From: Strongylocentrotus droebachiensis
Taxonomy: Eukaryota > Echinodermata > Echinoidea > Camarodonta > Strongylocentrotidae
NCBI GenBank assembly: GCA_035222895.1
Contig: JAVYIG010009868.1
Location: 1 to 64,000, forward strand
Reading direction: 5' to 3'
Length of the DNA stretch: 64,000 nucleotides
In this document: positions 37,801 to 45,419 of the stretch, one piece after another
Numbering within the stretch: position 1 is the stretch's first letter
Layout of the letters: every line of letters begins with the position of its first letter
Translations under genes and position numbers: made by a program
Notes under the pieces: generated by a model
The model's input: only the letters and a program-made list of their open reading frames with translations
Database searches by the model: none
Told to the model about the DNA's origin: nothing

Positions 37801-38828
37801 AAAGCGAGTGAATATATCGTCGATGTAGCGTTCAAGTTTTCCGTAACTGGTAGCTGTACTCTGCATGTACTATGTGTGCAATACACTGACCTCTATATGC
37901 GTGCATCACATCTAGCGCAGCTTGCTAGCCAGCCTAGCCCGTAGCTCGGCGCTCGAGCTAGCAGGAATCGCGAACCGGACTGATCTGTTTCTCTCGGTTT
38001 ATCAGGTCCTATACGACTTGATTTATCAAAAATGATTAATCAGCCTAATCACACATTTTTGTAATGAATATCTGGACAATTCTATGTAAATTTGTCGCCT
38101 ATTTTACTCCAAAAGAGTCGTTAGCTATAGGTCAGCATGCAAAATGTCCTTTGCCTTTCCAGATCAGACACATACACGCTGAAGTGCCCTCAGAATATGT
38201 GATTATTTTTCCGATTTTTATGCTCAAATGTGACGGAAAAAAATATACAAATCAAACAAACATTTGTAGAAAGTATCATTTATTCAGTGTATCTCATTCA
38301 AAATGCCCAAAAAGAGGAAATATCACCACTGGCGGTAAATATACAAACAACGTTAACCCATATCTGAAAATTGCAATGGGTATCCAACATTGTCCCGAAT
38401 GTGTGATGTAGGTTGTTCATATTGTGACGTCATCGTTTCGCATGTAAAATAACGCCGTCAATTCACTTAGTGAGTGGGTTCAGGAAAGGGTAACAAAATT
38501 GCATTTAATTTATTCCTCACAACAGTGAGGGCTTCAAAAGTACTTTGCTCATTTTTGTTAATGTTCTCAGCAATCTGTAGAGGTGTAATTTGCCCATTTT
38601 CCACATTTCAAAGAACCATCTCTTTAAAAGTACCCTGAAATTATTTAATCGTTCTTGAATAATATTTCACAAGTAATAAAGCACACAAAACAAATTAAAA
38701 CAGAAAAAATGCGATGAGTTTTTATGACGAACATGAATATATGTCTGAGTATACTTACCCCCTGGTAAAGACACGATGGCTGCAATGGCGATAGTAACGA
38801 ACACTGTCTCCTCGGAGGCGAACTTCAT
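14739..38828 (-). CDS. Gene B: adhesion GPCR with C-type lectin, HormR, GAIN/GPS and 7TM
   Basis: Whole coding span on the minus strand, about 17 exons, roughly 900 residues if the tentative exon at 28222-28307 is right. Order: signal peptide, C-type lectin domain, short unassigned segment, HormR-like domain, GAIN domain, GPS, seven helices, short tail. Members of this family sit in the plasma membrane, cleave themselves at the GPS (here HL/T) and use the following residues (TSFAVIM) as a tethered agonist. Intron phases agree at every junction except the one gap between 28770 and 27147. In this sequence the first lectin exon is broken by a 6.8-kb transposon, so the displayed allele would stop after about 60 residues unless the element is absent from other alleles. 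Ligand and G protein are unknown. Confidence 0.85.
15034..15292 (-). CDS. Gene B exon 16 (TM5 and TM6)
   Basis: Phase 2 to 0, 259 nt, acceptor TATCAACAG, donor CAG|GTAAAG. It has the outer-loop Cys (CFLQSW), TM5 (GGLLIPMAIILLINIVIFIL), a basic inner loop, and TM6 with LLLLGLTWVTGYLLLIP, close to the family motif LLGLTWVFG. Confidence 0.92.
15641..15707 (-). CDS. Gene B exon 15 (TM4)
   Basis: Phase 1 to 2, 67 nt, acceptor ATTTCAG, donor ATCT|GTAAGT. It encodes IPALIVVLTGAIARDSYAHH, the fourth helix and start of the second outer loop. It has no start codon and is too short to be found as a free-standing frame. Confidence 0.85.
15864..17042. mobile_element. Non-autonomous hAT transposon
   Basis: Terminal inverted repeats CAGGGGCGGCGAT and ATCGCCGCCCCTG, flanked by the 8-bp duplication ACCACGGT at 15856-15863 and 17043-17050. 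No transposase. 16335-16800 holds about four and a half copies of a ~95-bp tandem unit (GCTCCGCCCCCTGGACCCC). Lies in the gene B intron between the TM3 and TM4 exons. Confidence 0.88.
17536..18062. repeat. Dispersed repeat with inverted end
   Basis: 17536-17870 matches 62866-63000 and 63445-63775 (GCGTGACTGCTAAAGCATGT, ACTAGGGGACCTACG). Its end, 17905-18062, is an inverted repeat (AAATTATCAATAATTCGTTG against AATAAATTATTGATAA). Confidence 0.65.
18088..18377 (-). CDS. Gene B exon 14 (TM2 and TM3)
   Basis: Phase 2 to 1, 290 nt, donor TGGG|GTAAGA. TM2 is around SQIFICLCLTLLCLYTTFVV. TM3 is around CGFLTALVHYFVLSSIAWMG with VEGFNTYLMIVKIF after it; the Cys starting TM3 should pair with the Cys of exon 16. 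Confidence 0.9.
19221..19336 (-). CDS. Gene B exon 13 (TM1)
   Basis: Phase 0 to 2, 116 nt, acceptor CATGTCACAG, donor AACAA|GTGAGC. It encodes AYNILTYIGCSISIFSLLAT followed by LATYLWN, the first helix of a class-B-like adhesion GPCR. Confidence 0.88.
19801..19962 (-). CDS. Gene B exon 12 (GPS and tethered agonist)
   Basis: Phase 0 to 0, 162 nt, donor ATG|GTCAGT. It encodes NPMCSFWDEEKEDWSQDGCV and then VRCSCDHLTSFAVIM. The two Trp and four Cys of the GPS are present. Cleavage is expected between Leu and Thr of HLT, freeing TSFAVIM as the tethered agonist, which matches the family consensus closely. Confidence 0.92.
19964..20276. other. Gene B intron, nothing else seen
   Basis: Short AT-rich intron between the GAIN and GPS exons; no repeat or RNA recognised. 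Confidence 0.5.
20277..20705 (-). CDS. Gene B exon 11 (GAIN, beta-sandwich part)
   Basis: Phase 0 to 0, 429 nt, acceptor CAAAACAG, donor ATG|GTAAAA. It begins IQSVLADDVMSGLVLSLAGS, has a Ser/Pro-rich insert in the middle (SSTAPSSGSPSNGSS) and continues with strands such as YVRINFNVFSTSALFISKS and INFTFTSIM, which lead to the GPS. Several N-glycosylation sequons. Confidence 0.8.
21156..21341 (-). CDS. Gene B exon 10 (GAIN helical part)
   Basis: Phase 0 to 0, 186 nt. Acceptor TTGACAG, donor GTAAAG|GTGATT. It starts VTEPITSIVSNIAQVETEEL, has an acidic helix, and ends NIQQPSVAVK. Confidence 0.75.
21478..21830. mobile_element. MITE
   Basis: The ends are inverted: TTAGGCCATGTAAAC...ATGTTTAGCGTCC at the left and GGACGCTAAACAT...TTTGGCCTTAG at the right. 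The inside is T- and A-tract rich with a repeated GGCGGCCAT motif. Non-coding, in a gene B intron. Confidence 0.65.
22177..22323 (-). CDS. Gene B exon 9 (GAIN helical part)
   Basis: Phase 0 to 0, 147 nt, acceptor ATTTTAG, donor GAAGAG|GTATTG. It encodes VIVDAKNAGKVSQQVSSVTS and on to LNLTSEE: amphipathic helices with Ser/Thr and acidic residues, as in GAIN subdomain A. Confidence 0.75.
22822..23737. mobile_element. MITE with CACTGTAAAAAATAA ends
   Basis: CACTGTAAAAAATAA at the left (about 22828) is matched by TTATTTTTTACAGTG at the right (about 23734). The 0.9 kb between is very AT-rich and non-coding. CACTG ends occur in several DNA-transposon superfamilies; I do not assign one. Confidence 0.6.
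23820..23925. repeat. TG microsatellite
   Basis: GTGTGT-rich tract; frames on both strands are artefacts. Confidence 0.8.
24386..24507 (-). CDS. Gene B exon 8 (HormR end, start of GAIN)
   Basis: Phase 1 to 0, 122 nt. It encodes PIGRALCIGDGITKSQWQPM, then DNCGPFRNVTDILTEIAQ: the R-C...W.P....C pattern that closes HormR, leading into the helical part of GAIN. The donor (CAG|GTTTTT) is weak, but it joins exon 9 in frame. Confidence 0.78.
24951..25067 (-). CDS. Gene B exon 7 (HormR-like, first half)
   Basis: Phase 1 to 1, 117 nt, acceptor TTATTCAAG and donor CAAG|GTTGGT. It encodes ICQNISWISPRFEKV...GEHGTWANSTGMCPFNTTQ. The GTW, T and Cys-Pro spacing is as at the start of the hormone-receptor-like domain of adhesion GPCRs. 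Two N-glycosylation sequons are visible (NIS, NST). Confidence 0.75.
25205..26823. mobile_element. Large foldback element, four plus four repeats
   Basis: Inverted ends AACGTGCAGCGAGAAGGCGA (left) and its near complement ending CTCTGCACGTT (right). Inside, a ~155-bp unit marked by GCCATTTTTGGTACAGGGCT occurs four times forward (about 25431, 25583, 25741, 25899) and four times inverted (about 26147, 26306, 26459, 26611), with a centre near 26030-26100. No transposase. In the gene B intron between exons 6 and 7. Confidence 0.8.
26940..27020. repeat. CA microsatellite
   Basis: CACACA-rich tract just downstream of the donor of gene B exon 6. Confidence 0.8.
27042..27147 (-). CDS. Gene B exon 6 (segment before HormR)
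   Basis: Acceptor TATTTTCAG, phase 0 in; donor GAAGAAA|GTATGT, phase 1 out; 106 nt. It encodes KPWIHLEFEGTNIYFQQIF and FGNIAMSNATPEE. I do not recognise a domain. Support is the splice sites, the open frame and correct phase with exon 7. Confidence 0.55.
28222..28307 (-). CDS. Gene B exon 5, tentative
   Basis: The phases of the neighbours require an exon of 2+3n bases between 28770 and 27147. This 86-nt candidate has an acceptor CTTTTAG, phase 1 in, phase 0 out (CGT|GTATTA) and no stop. It would encode a linker beginning ICEIYGAHQAPSKLY. It has no domain similarity, and an earlier donor is possible. Confidence 0.25.
28421..28680 (-). mobile_element. tRNA-derived SINE
   Basis: The minus strand begins GTTCCCGTGGTCAAGTGGTT, a box-A-like head. 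A body follows with ATGCCCTTTGGCAAGACATT, then a (GAA)n tail. It is a different family from the SINE at 8465, in a gene B intron. Confidence 0.65.
28770..28921 (-). CDS. Gene B exon 4 (C-type lectin end, QPD and WND)
   Basis: Acceptor TATATCAG; phase 2 in, phase 1 out at a perfect donor (TTT|GTGAGT); 152 nt. It encodes YDGWAIRQPDDYDGGENCV and GKWNDLNC...LICQKG. In C-type lectins QPD with WND binds calcium and favours galactose-type sugars; EPN would favour mannose. The lectin therefore looks calcium- and sugar-binding, with a galactose-type preference inferred. Confidence 0.85.
29307..29425 (-). CDS. Gene B exon 3 (C-type lectin middle)
   Basis: Acceptor ATGTAG before 29425, phase 0 in; donor GAT|GTATGC, phase 2 out; 119 nt. 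It encodes the lectin core FWIGCSRDREVKGQFRWLDG followed by TPV. FWIG and RWLDGTPV are characteristic of the fold. Confidence 0.8.
29715..30060. mobile_element. Small foldback element
   Basis: The left arm (GCTGACGTAGGTTTGCGTCA, then GACTGGCGCAGTGTTTGCA) is the imperfect complement of the right arm ending CTACGTCAGTAA. The centre has CTACTGGCGTAG and TGGCGCA-like motifs. Lies in the gene B intron between exons 2 and 3. Confidence 0.55.
30197..30232 (-). CDS. Gene B exon 2, downstream part (C-type lectin)
   Basis: It continues the lectin helix as ANLARIDSDEIQ and ends at CAG|GTATAA, phase 0. Joined to 37028-37143 with one copy of the duplication, it gives a 152-nt exon without a stop (GYG then ANLA). 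This is strong proof that the 6792 bases in between are an insertion. Confidence 0.85.
31385..32700 (+). pseudogene. LINE reverse-transcriptase remnant in copy 1
   Basis: Broken frames encode PIFKKGDRSKPENYKAV, AQHGFRKKRSCVSQLVLDVL and FSKAFDKVPHGR, then a FADDGMLYSN-like catalytic stretch (LFADD reads through near 32600). This is a CR1/Jockey/RTE-type reverse transcriptase with internal deletions. It is interrupted by the hAT element at 31693-32119, which is absent from copy 2. Confidence 0.75.
31693..32119. mobile_element. hAT-type MITE nested in copy 1
   Basis: Ends CAGGCGCGGATCC and GGATCCGCCACTG, flanked by TATTGATC at 31685-31692 and 32120-32127. The inside has long G tracts and T/A tracts. 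Copy 2 has the empty site at about 55484-55492, so the insertion came after the copies separated. Confidence 0.88.
33427..33948 (-). pseudogene. LINE 3' fragment (minus) in copy 1
   Basis: The minus strand encodes LLSQRRLRWLGHVSRMEDGR, then a Lys/Arg/Trp-rich region ending CSNCNRTCLSRI. RRLRWLGHVSRMEDGRI is common near the end of LINE polyproteins. Opposite in direction to the other RT remnant, so from a second LINE. Confidence 0.65.
34510..35071 (+). pseudogene. XPG-like nuclease remnant in copy 1
   Basis: Broken plus-strand frames with SITHEEADNIIVQQAIQIAA, then IPSMLAGHALRGWDTIGAYF and GIEKGT. THEEAD and GxDT..YFGIxKGT resemble the acidic and helix-hairpin motifs of PIN/XPG-type nucleases found in some transposons. 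A telomere-like GTTAGGGTTAGGGT tract interrupts it near 34740-34760, where the family would continue with another acidic motif. Confidence 0.55.
35153..35311 (+). pseudogene. Eight-cysteine motif in copy 1
   Basis: Directly downstream the frame reads CTCASGSLCKSPRCQCNKAK then LACTIFCGFRASVEC: eight cysteines in about 40 residues, likely zinc binding. Conserved in copy 2 (about 58566-58724). Together with the nuclease it would be the C-terminal part of the ancestral transposon protein. Confidence 0.6.
37028..37143 (-). CDS. Gene B exon 2, upstream part (C-type lectin), interrupted
   Basis: The acceptor TTATACAG ends at 37144; phase 1 in. It encodes the first lectin strand and helix, with WHRLDDAVYL and GWDEAQALCQGYG. 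The exon runs straight into the terminal repeat of the 6.8-kb transposon, whose first codon is TAG. The rest of the exon is at 30197-30232. Bases 37028-37030 (TCC on plus) are the 3-bp target duplication. Confidence 0.85.
37192..37665. repeat. hAT-MITE fragment with G/C tracts
   Basis: Begins CAGTGGCGGATCCAGGGG like the hAT MITEs here. It holds about three ~115-bp repeats of GTGATTTTTACC...GGCGCTCAAGGGGG...TTCGAGGACC with A-tracts. No matching right end found, so truncated. In the first intron of gene B. Confidence 0.65.
37666..38758. other. Rest of gene B intron 1
   Basis: No coding exon, repeat or RNA recognised. A 115-codon plus-strand frame at 38064-38411 has no known domain. Confidence 0.35.
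38759..38828 (-). CDS. Gene B exon 1: start and signal peptide
   Basis: ATG at 38828 opens MKFASEETVFVTIAIAAIVS, a short polar start followed by a hydrophobic core, which fits a secretion signal. It ends in phase 1 at a strong donor (G|GTAAGT), matching the phase-1 acceptor of the lectin exon at 37143. A TATATAT lies about 75 bases upstream. This is the only start and signal exon found for gene B. Confidence 0.75.
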
Positions 38829-38900
38829 GTTAAATCAAAAATTGATGGGATTTGATGTCAGAAACTATTCATTTATGATTGAATTTCAAAATGTGTGTAC

Positions 38901-38907
38901 ATATATA
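38901..38907 (-). promoter_or_regulatory. TATA-like box of gene B
   Basis: The minus strand reads CTATATATG about 75 bases before the ATG at 38828, which would place initiation some 45 bases before the ATG. Assigned from sequence and position only. Confidence 0.35.
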
Positions 38908-39490
38908 GACTGGAAGATAAATGAAAGTTGACGTGTCTCGCGCTGAAATGACCTCAATCAAATTTGGAACCTTCTAATTCGTTTTCTGGGCTTGTTGACA
39001 ATAACTTTCCTCTTTCAGTTTCAAATAAAAAAATTGCTACATCATTCTGTCTTATTTTTGAATAAAATTAAACGTTTCCGTCCACGTTCATGCTTCCATA
39101 ATCTACAATGAAAGACGGAAAGCCTATTTGTAAGCGAAAGAACAAGTTCTCGGTTTAATTTTTTTTTCTGTGCATTTTCCTTAATGCACTGTGGGCGGCT
39201 AAAAATAAGAAAAAGAGAGAGAAAGTGGAATAAATAATCATGCATATTTATCATTGTACTTCACAATGAACATAGACTGGATGTAAAATGAACGTTGAGG
39301 ACGTGTCTCGCGCCGAAATGACCTTAAACAAACTGGGAATCTCAAGTTTTGTTCCTGGGATTGTTGACATAAATCTTCTACTTTCAGTTTCAAATAACAA
39401 ATTTGCTATATCACCCTGTCTTTTTTTAGAATAGAAGTAACCGTTTCCGTCCATGTTCATGCTTCCATATTTGGCAATGAAATAATTTGA
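38904..39490. repeat. ~220-bp direct duplication upstream of gene B
   Basis: 38904-39125 and 39268-39490 align along their length (ACGTGTCTCGCGC, AAATGACCT, TTTCAGTTTCAAATAA, CGTTTCCGTCCA, GTTCATGCTTCCATA). A third partial match starts at about 39818 (AAAGACGGAAAGCCTATTTG). The first copy overlaps the predicted promoter. Confidence 0.75.
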
Positions 39491-40150
39491 TTGATCGTGT
39501 CATGACCAAGTGTCATCATACATATGTTTTGGTCACCTGGTTTGTTTATGAAATGTTATACATTTTAATTACCTTCATGCTATTTTTTGCAGGTCTTCTG
39601 GGTGCACCAGTTGCTCGGGAAGAGGGACCATTACGGTTACAGTGATTTAGTTTGCTTTCCTCTTCCCCGGCAGCCAACTGATGCACTCAGAGGACCTCCA
39701 GGAAGATTGTGCATGTATAATTGACATTCTCTTAATGTTTGTTTACTTATATTTACATTGTTATATTTTGTGTAAATTGGCGAATAAATAATGAATAAAT
39801 AAAGTAATAAAAATCCCTTCCAAAGACGGAAAGCCTATTTGTAAGCAAAAGAATAACTTCTGTGTGTTTTCCTGAATGCACTGTGGAGTTAAATAATCAT
39901 AGTGATGATGACGATGTTGATAAACGATCATCATAATATCCAAAAGAAAATAATAATAATTATAATGATGATGATAATAGGAATAATTATTATAGTAATA
40001 TTGAGAGAGTGATATTGCGCCCTTGTGGCAGCACATGTGTGAGCTCTCTCTTTTCCATCCAATTGTGTGGCATATACTTATCTTTCTTATTTGAATTTTA
40101 TATTGGTTGAATTGTATTCACCTCTGGAATTCACTGTGATATATATTACT
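39491..40150. other. Intergenic; probable LINE 3' end and AT microsatellite
   Basis: 39588-39800 ends in TTGGCGAATAAATAATGAAT, like a LINE 3' terminus. A short plus-strand frame before it has no domain. 39940-40000 is TAA/TGA-rich. Confidence 0.35.
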
Positions 40151-43100
40151 TGGTTTGCATACTTCAGGATGGTGTAATTTCATAGATATATTTGTTTCAT
40201 TTTACTATGATGCCAACCACCATGCTCTACAGGCCATTGTTCTCGGCCAATGGAGTGTGCTATGTGCTCCTTTCAGCGGTTCTTATCATGCCTATGGTGA
40301 CTCTTTTGTGGTCTTCACAAAGACAAATCCAGCAGGCATGACTCACTATTCCATGGAAGAACTGATTGCCTTGAGAAACCTAATTCCAGAAAACAATAGG
40401 ATTCCCTCTCTATTGATGTGATGCATCATCTAAATTCTTTAGGTATAAATAGAATACCGGCTACAAGAAGAGGGGTTCGGGCTGGAAATACCGATGATCG
40501 CCCTTCTGATCAGTCTTTGTCACAAGACCAAGTCATTAAAGCCAGCCGATGAATGCAATGTTTCATTTGGTTTTCTGAATGCCCGGTCTGTTAGAAACAA
40601 GACTACCGAGGTTACTGACTTCATGCTTGACAATCACCTAGATGTTCTAGGAATCTGTGAAACATGGCTCAGCGAGGATGACAATGCTATTATCGGTCAA
40701 CTGGCTCCCACTGGGTTTACCCTCAAGCATGTCCCTAGAATTTCAAGGAGAGGAGGAAGTGTTGCCTTATTGTTCAGAAGTGAACTCCATGTTGATGTAA
40801 CCTGCTCTTCATCATCGTACCAGTCTTTCGAGTTCATTGAAGGTAAGATCATCTCAGGTTCAGAATCGATTAGACTTGTTGTCATCTATCGTCCACCAGG
40901 TTCCAAATGTCCACTCAGTAAATTCTTTGAAGAATTTTCTGCCTTTCTTGATGGCCATCTCTTCACGTCCGGCTCACTGATCATCTCCGGAGATTTCAAT
41001 ATACATGTGAACAAGAAAATGCCACAGAAAACGACATTTGAAGATGTTCTGAGATCTCATGGACTTGAGCAACATATCAACTAATCAACGCATATACATG
41101 GACACACTCTGGACTTATTCATATCGAGGCAGTCCGATGAGTGCAGCTTTTCAGACCTTAAAATCACTGGCGGCATATCTGATCATCATGCGATTGTCTG
41201 CAAGTTTCATCTTCAGCGACCCAAGGTCAACCAGAAGACATTGTTTTCAAGAAACATTGGAGCAAAGACCTACCTTGTTTTATCGAAGACCTGAGGGAGA
41301 AATCTATCAGCCAACGATGTAACATGACTGATCCTGATACAGCAGTTGATATTACTTCAATGCTACCATTGAGGATGTTCTGAACTGCCATGCCCCCTTG
41401 GAAACCAGAGTCGTGAGAATCCGACCAAACAAAAAGTGGTACAATGAAGAAATAGCTAGTGAGAAGCAAGTGCGGAGACGACTAGAGAGACAATAGCGTA
41501 TCTCCAAGCTCGAAATTCATCGCCAACTATATACTGCTCAGTGAGGGAAAGTCGAATCTCTTATCAGAGCTGCCAAGCAGACGTATTTCAGTGGGCTTGT
41601 CGAAGATTGCCATGGTGACTCTGGACGATTGTTCCGCCTAACAACTCCTCAACAGAAAGGATGATTGCTCTCTGCCTGATCACTCTATTCCCTGAAACTT
41701 GCGGAGGACTTTGGCCTGTTATATAGAAACAAGGTGGAGACCATATGCTCTAATCTATCTGAGGCCCATGTTAGTGTGATGTGTCCAATTTCAGCTGGTA
41801 TTATCACTGATGCACTCGACTCTTTACGACCTGTGTCAGTTGATGAAGTGATGTCGATCATCCTGAAGTCACCGACGAAGTCTTGTAACTTAGATCCCAT
41901 CCCAACTCGTCTACTGAAGCAGTGTCTGCCAGTAGTGGTTCCTGCCATCACCAGCATCATCAACACCACCTTTGAATCAGGGACCGTCCCCTCTTCTCTT
42001 AAACTCGCAAATATCCGGCCAATACTGAAAAAGCCAGGGCTAGACAAGAACGCAATGCAGATCTATCGCCCAATCTCTAACCTCCCTTTCCTTTCTAAGG
42101 TAATGGAGCGTGCAGCTTTTTCGCGTCTCACAGATCATCCATTGGACAATGAAATCCTGGACAGTCATCAATCAGCGTACAGAGCACATCACGGTGTTGA
42201 AACTGTCCTTGTTAGCCTATCAGATCATCTCCTCAAGCAGATGGACGAAGGCAATCCCCTACAGCGTTAGTACTGCTTGACGTATCTTCTGCTTTCGACA
42301 CCGTACTCCACTCTTTGATGATTGACTGGCTTAAAGAATTTGGAGTAACGTCAACCGCCCTTAGATGGTTCATATCCTACCTCAGTGATCGATTTCAGCG
42401 TGTGTGTATCGATGGTGTAAAATCTGACGCAACGCCTTTGACGTATAGTGTCCCCCAGGGATCTGTTGGTGGCCCGCTCTTGTTCTATACACCCAGCCAC
42501 TTGGTGAACTGATCAAGCGTCACAACGTTGGCCATCACTCCTACGCAGACGACATCCAACTCTTTATCTCCTTCCCTCCATGCGGTCAAAATTTGATATC
42601 TGCCATCAAGCGTCTGGAAGAATGTGTCGTTGATATCAATGGGTGGATGACACAAAATAATCAAAAGCTCAATGGTGGGAAAACTGAGTTTATGAGTTTA
42701 GGCTCAAAGGTCATGCTGAACAAGATCCCGGGAAGTTTCATTACAGTTTGTAATGATCAGATCAGCCCTACAATTAAATGCCGGAACCTTGGTGTTGTCA
42801 CCGACTCGAAGTTGACTCTAAATCATCATGTATCTCACACATGCAAAGCCATTAGATTCCAACTCCGCAATCGTTCGCACATCCGAAGATTCCTGACACG
42901 TAAGGCTACTGAAACCATGGTTCATTCCCTCATCTCTTCTCGCTTAGACTTTTGCAATTCTCTTCTGATACATCTTCCTGACTACCAGCTGCAACGCCTC
43001 CAACAACTCCAGAGCTCAGCTGCCAGACTTGTAACGCTCACTAAAGGCACAACTCACATCTCACCCATCATCCATGCACTGCACTGGCTTCCTGTCCGCC

Positions 43101-43166
43101 AACGCATCATCTTCAAAGTCATTCTTCTCGTCTATCAAGCTCTTCACTGCACTGCACCCTCATACA

Positions 43167-44001
43167 CAGTGGCGTAGACAGGTTCGTACACCTGGGGAGG
43201 ATGACTCAGGGGCGGATCTAGCTTTTTGCTAAGGCAAAATAATGACGATGCGGAGCATCGTCCACGAGCCGCGAAGCGGCGAGCCGATTTTTGTTGGGGT
43301 GTTTATTTGAACCCCGTAAGTGATGTTTTCCTGGCATCTATTAACACAATGGAGACCATAAAAAGCAGTGCATGATAACGTCTTTTTAAATCAAGTAACA
43401 GTTAAATACACAGTTATATCCAGAGTTATCATGTGTTTGGTTAAGTTACCAGATGAGTTGAATATCTTCTCACAATATTTGCACTTGAAAGGGTTTCTCT
43501 CCAGCGTGCGTTCTTTTTTCTTTCTTTTTTTCTTTTTTTTTCTTTTTTTTTGTTTTGTTTGTTTTTTGGGCCGCCCAAGGGGGGGGGGTTTAAACCCCCT
43601 AACCCCCCCCCCCCGTAGATCCGCGCTTGTTTAATCTTGTGGTTATCTTGTGGTTTCCAAACCACAAGATAACCACAAAATACTTGTAAGATTTTCTTTT
43701 TTTTACCGTTTGAATTGGCTTTCACCGTGTGAATGCGGCTAATAACAATTAACACAATTACAATAATGATGAGGATTATTATTATCATCATCATAATTAT
43801 TATTATTATTAATATTATAATTGTTATCATTATTATTATTACTATTATTATCATCATTATGACTTATTAAGTAAGCAAATATCATTCCCCAAAACCTGGG
43901 GGGGGGGGATGATTGTACATGCCATCCCCCCACCTTGTGAGGTGGGGGGGGAGATGCATCCCCCTCTTCCCCCCCCCCCCCCCCCGTTGTCTACGCCCCT
44001 G
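43167..44001. mobile_element. hAT-type element in the LINE
   Basis: Ends CAGTGGCGTAGACAGG and TGTCTACGCCCCTG, flanked by CTCATACA at 43159-43166 and 44002-44009. Removing it restores the LINE frame (APSYIQDLAS). It contains another element-like block (CAGGGGCGGATCTAG at about 43210, TAGATCCGCGCTTG at about 43617), AT-rich trinucleotides and a perfect hairpin. Confidence 0.87.
43637..43678. repeat. Perfect 20-nt hairpin
   Basis: TTGTGGTTATCTTGTGGTTT, two spacer bases, then its exact complement. Each arm also contains a repeat of TTGTGGTT. Confidence 0.9.
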
Positions 44002-44170
44002 CTCATACATACAAGACCTAGCTAGTACACCTCTACGAACCACCACAACGACTCCGCTCTGTTCACACCCAACTACCTGAAGTGCATCATTGTCTTACTT
44101 TCCTAAATATACTGTTGGATTATATTCTGTATCCATTCCAATATTAAAGTAATACAATTTTTCACTTACA

Positions 44171-45410
44171 ATTTAATATCAGTGCTGGGTGTTTTGAAAT
44201 AAGCGACCAGGAGCCAGGGGCAATATATGTATAAGTTGCCCCTTGCCACAGGGATTTAACCAAAACAAGGGGCGATTTCTGAAGATCAGATAATGACAAC
44301 CAATCACACAATGCGAATACGATCAATTTTAATAACTTCTTAATCTTAAATAAAATCTTAAATAAAAATCAACAACAACAATAACCACAGGAAGAGGTGG
44401 TTTAAGAAGGGGTTACGGGGAACTCCAAAGGAAGTTGCAAAAATAATCATGCAAAACCATATATGAATGGAAAGGTTATATATCAAGGACGATTATGAAT
44501 GTAAAAAAATTCACCATAAAACACTAATTGGCATCCAATTATGCAAATTAGCCAATATTTTCGCCTCAGATGTTCTCTAAATATATCTCTAGGGTGTGAA
44601 TTTGCTGTTAATTTGTTATGTTTTTTTTTTTTGGAATTTTAATGGAAAAATAATGAAATGAAATGAAAAGAAAAATTATCAAAAAAAGATTAACAAAATT
44701 GTAATATGATTTAATTCCTTTTGTTTTTTATTGTTTCGGAGCTAATTATCTACTCATGACATTATTACAAGAAAATTAAAACATTTAATTGAATTATTAA
44801 TAAATCACCTCCTAGAGACACATTTCATCAACAAACATGCACGATTTAAACAGAATCAGACATCCCACACTTGAGTTATCCTATTTTGAATTCAGATCAA
44901 AAAACTGATTCCTAGAAAAACAAAGCCGAGAAACATAAGCTCACATTTCTCACTTTTTCTGAGACACAATACAAGTTATAAAAATGCAATATAAAGTTAT
45001 AAACGATAAATGTTACATGTTTTAAAATGAGATTGAATTGTTTTATTATGAAGTTCTCTCATACTTTCAACAATTGATATTTCCATTAAATTGTTTGTAT
45101 TTGTACAATGAACAACAAAAATAATTAACTTAATTGACATAAAAGTATTTTTTTTTTAGATTCTTTGTTCAAGGTCACGCATACAAATTATGCTCTAATT
45201 CACAAAACCGCTAATTTTATGGCTTTCTCTTAGTTTTTTTTTTTGCTGATTTTTTTAGGATATGGAGAAAAAAAGTATGTAGTTTCAGAATATGACAAAA
45301 TCAGAAAATTGTTATATGGGTCGAATTTTCATCATTTTTGGTCATAACTCCCCCTTAATAAAAACCACTTTAAAGAAAACTATAAATTTATTATTAAATT
45401 GTTCGTGATT
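44171..45410. other. Intergenic AT-rich, no gene seen
   Basis: About 75% A+T, no splice-bounded frame. Several A/T tracts only. Confidence 0.5.
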
Positions 45411-45419
45411 TAAATCAGG

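Larger units (their letters stand above)
40155..44170 (+). pseudogene. CR1/L2-like LINE with endonuclease and RT, broken
   Basis: Plus-strand pieces: 40320-40420 (YSMEELIALRNLIPENNRIP); 40494-41084 apurinic-type endonuclease start (FLNARSVRNKTTEVTDF, LGICETWLSEDD, SGDFNIHVN); 41734-42270 RT start (SCNLDPIPTRLLKQCLP, IRPILKKPGLDKNAMQIYRP); 42315-42512 (SYLSDRFQRV, PQGSVGGPLLF); 42530-42570 SYADDIQLF; 42593-43177 C-terminal part with WLPVRQRI. Stops and frameshifts separate them. The 3' end is split by the hAT element at 43167-44001 and resumes at about 44002 (QDLASTPLR). Inactive. Confidence 0.85.

Noticed and set aside
43441-43857. 138-codon Ile/Met-rich minus frame
   Set aside because: AT-rich trinucleotide repeat inside the hAT element.
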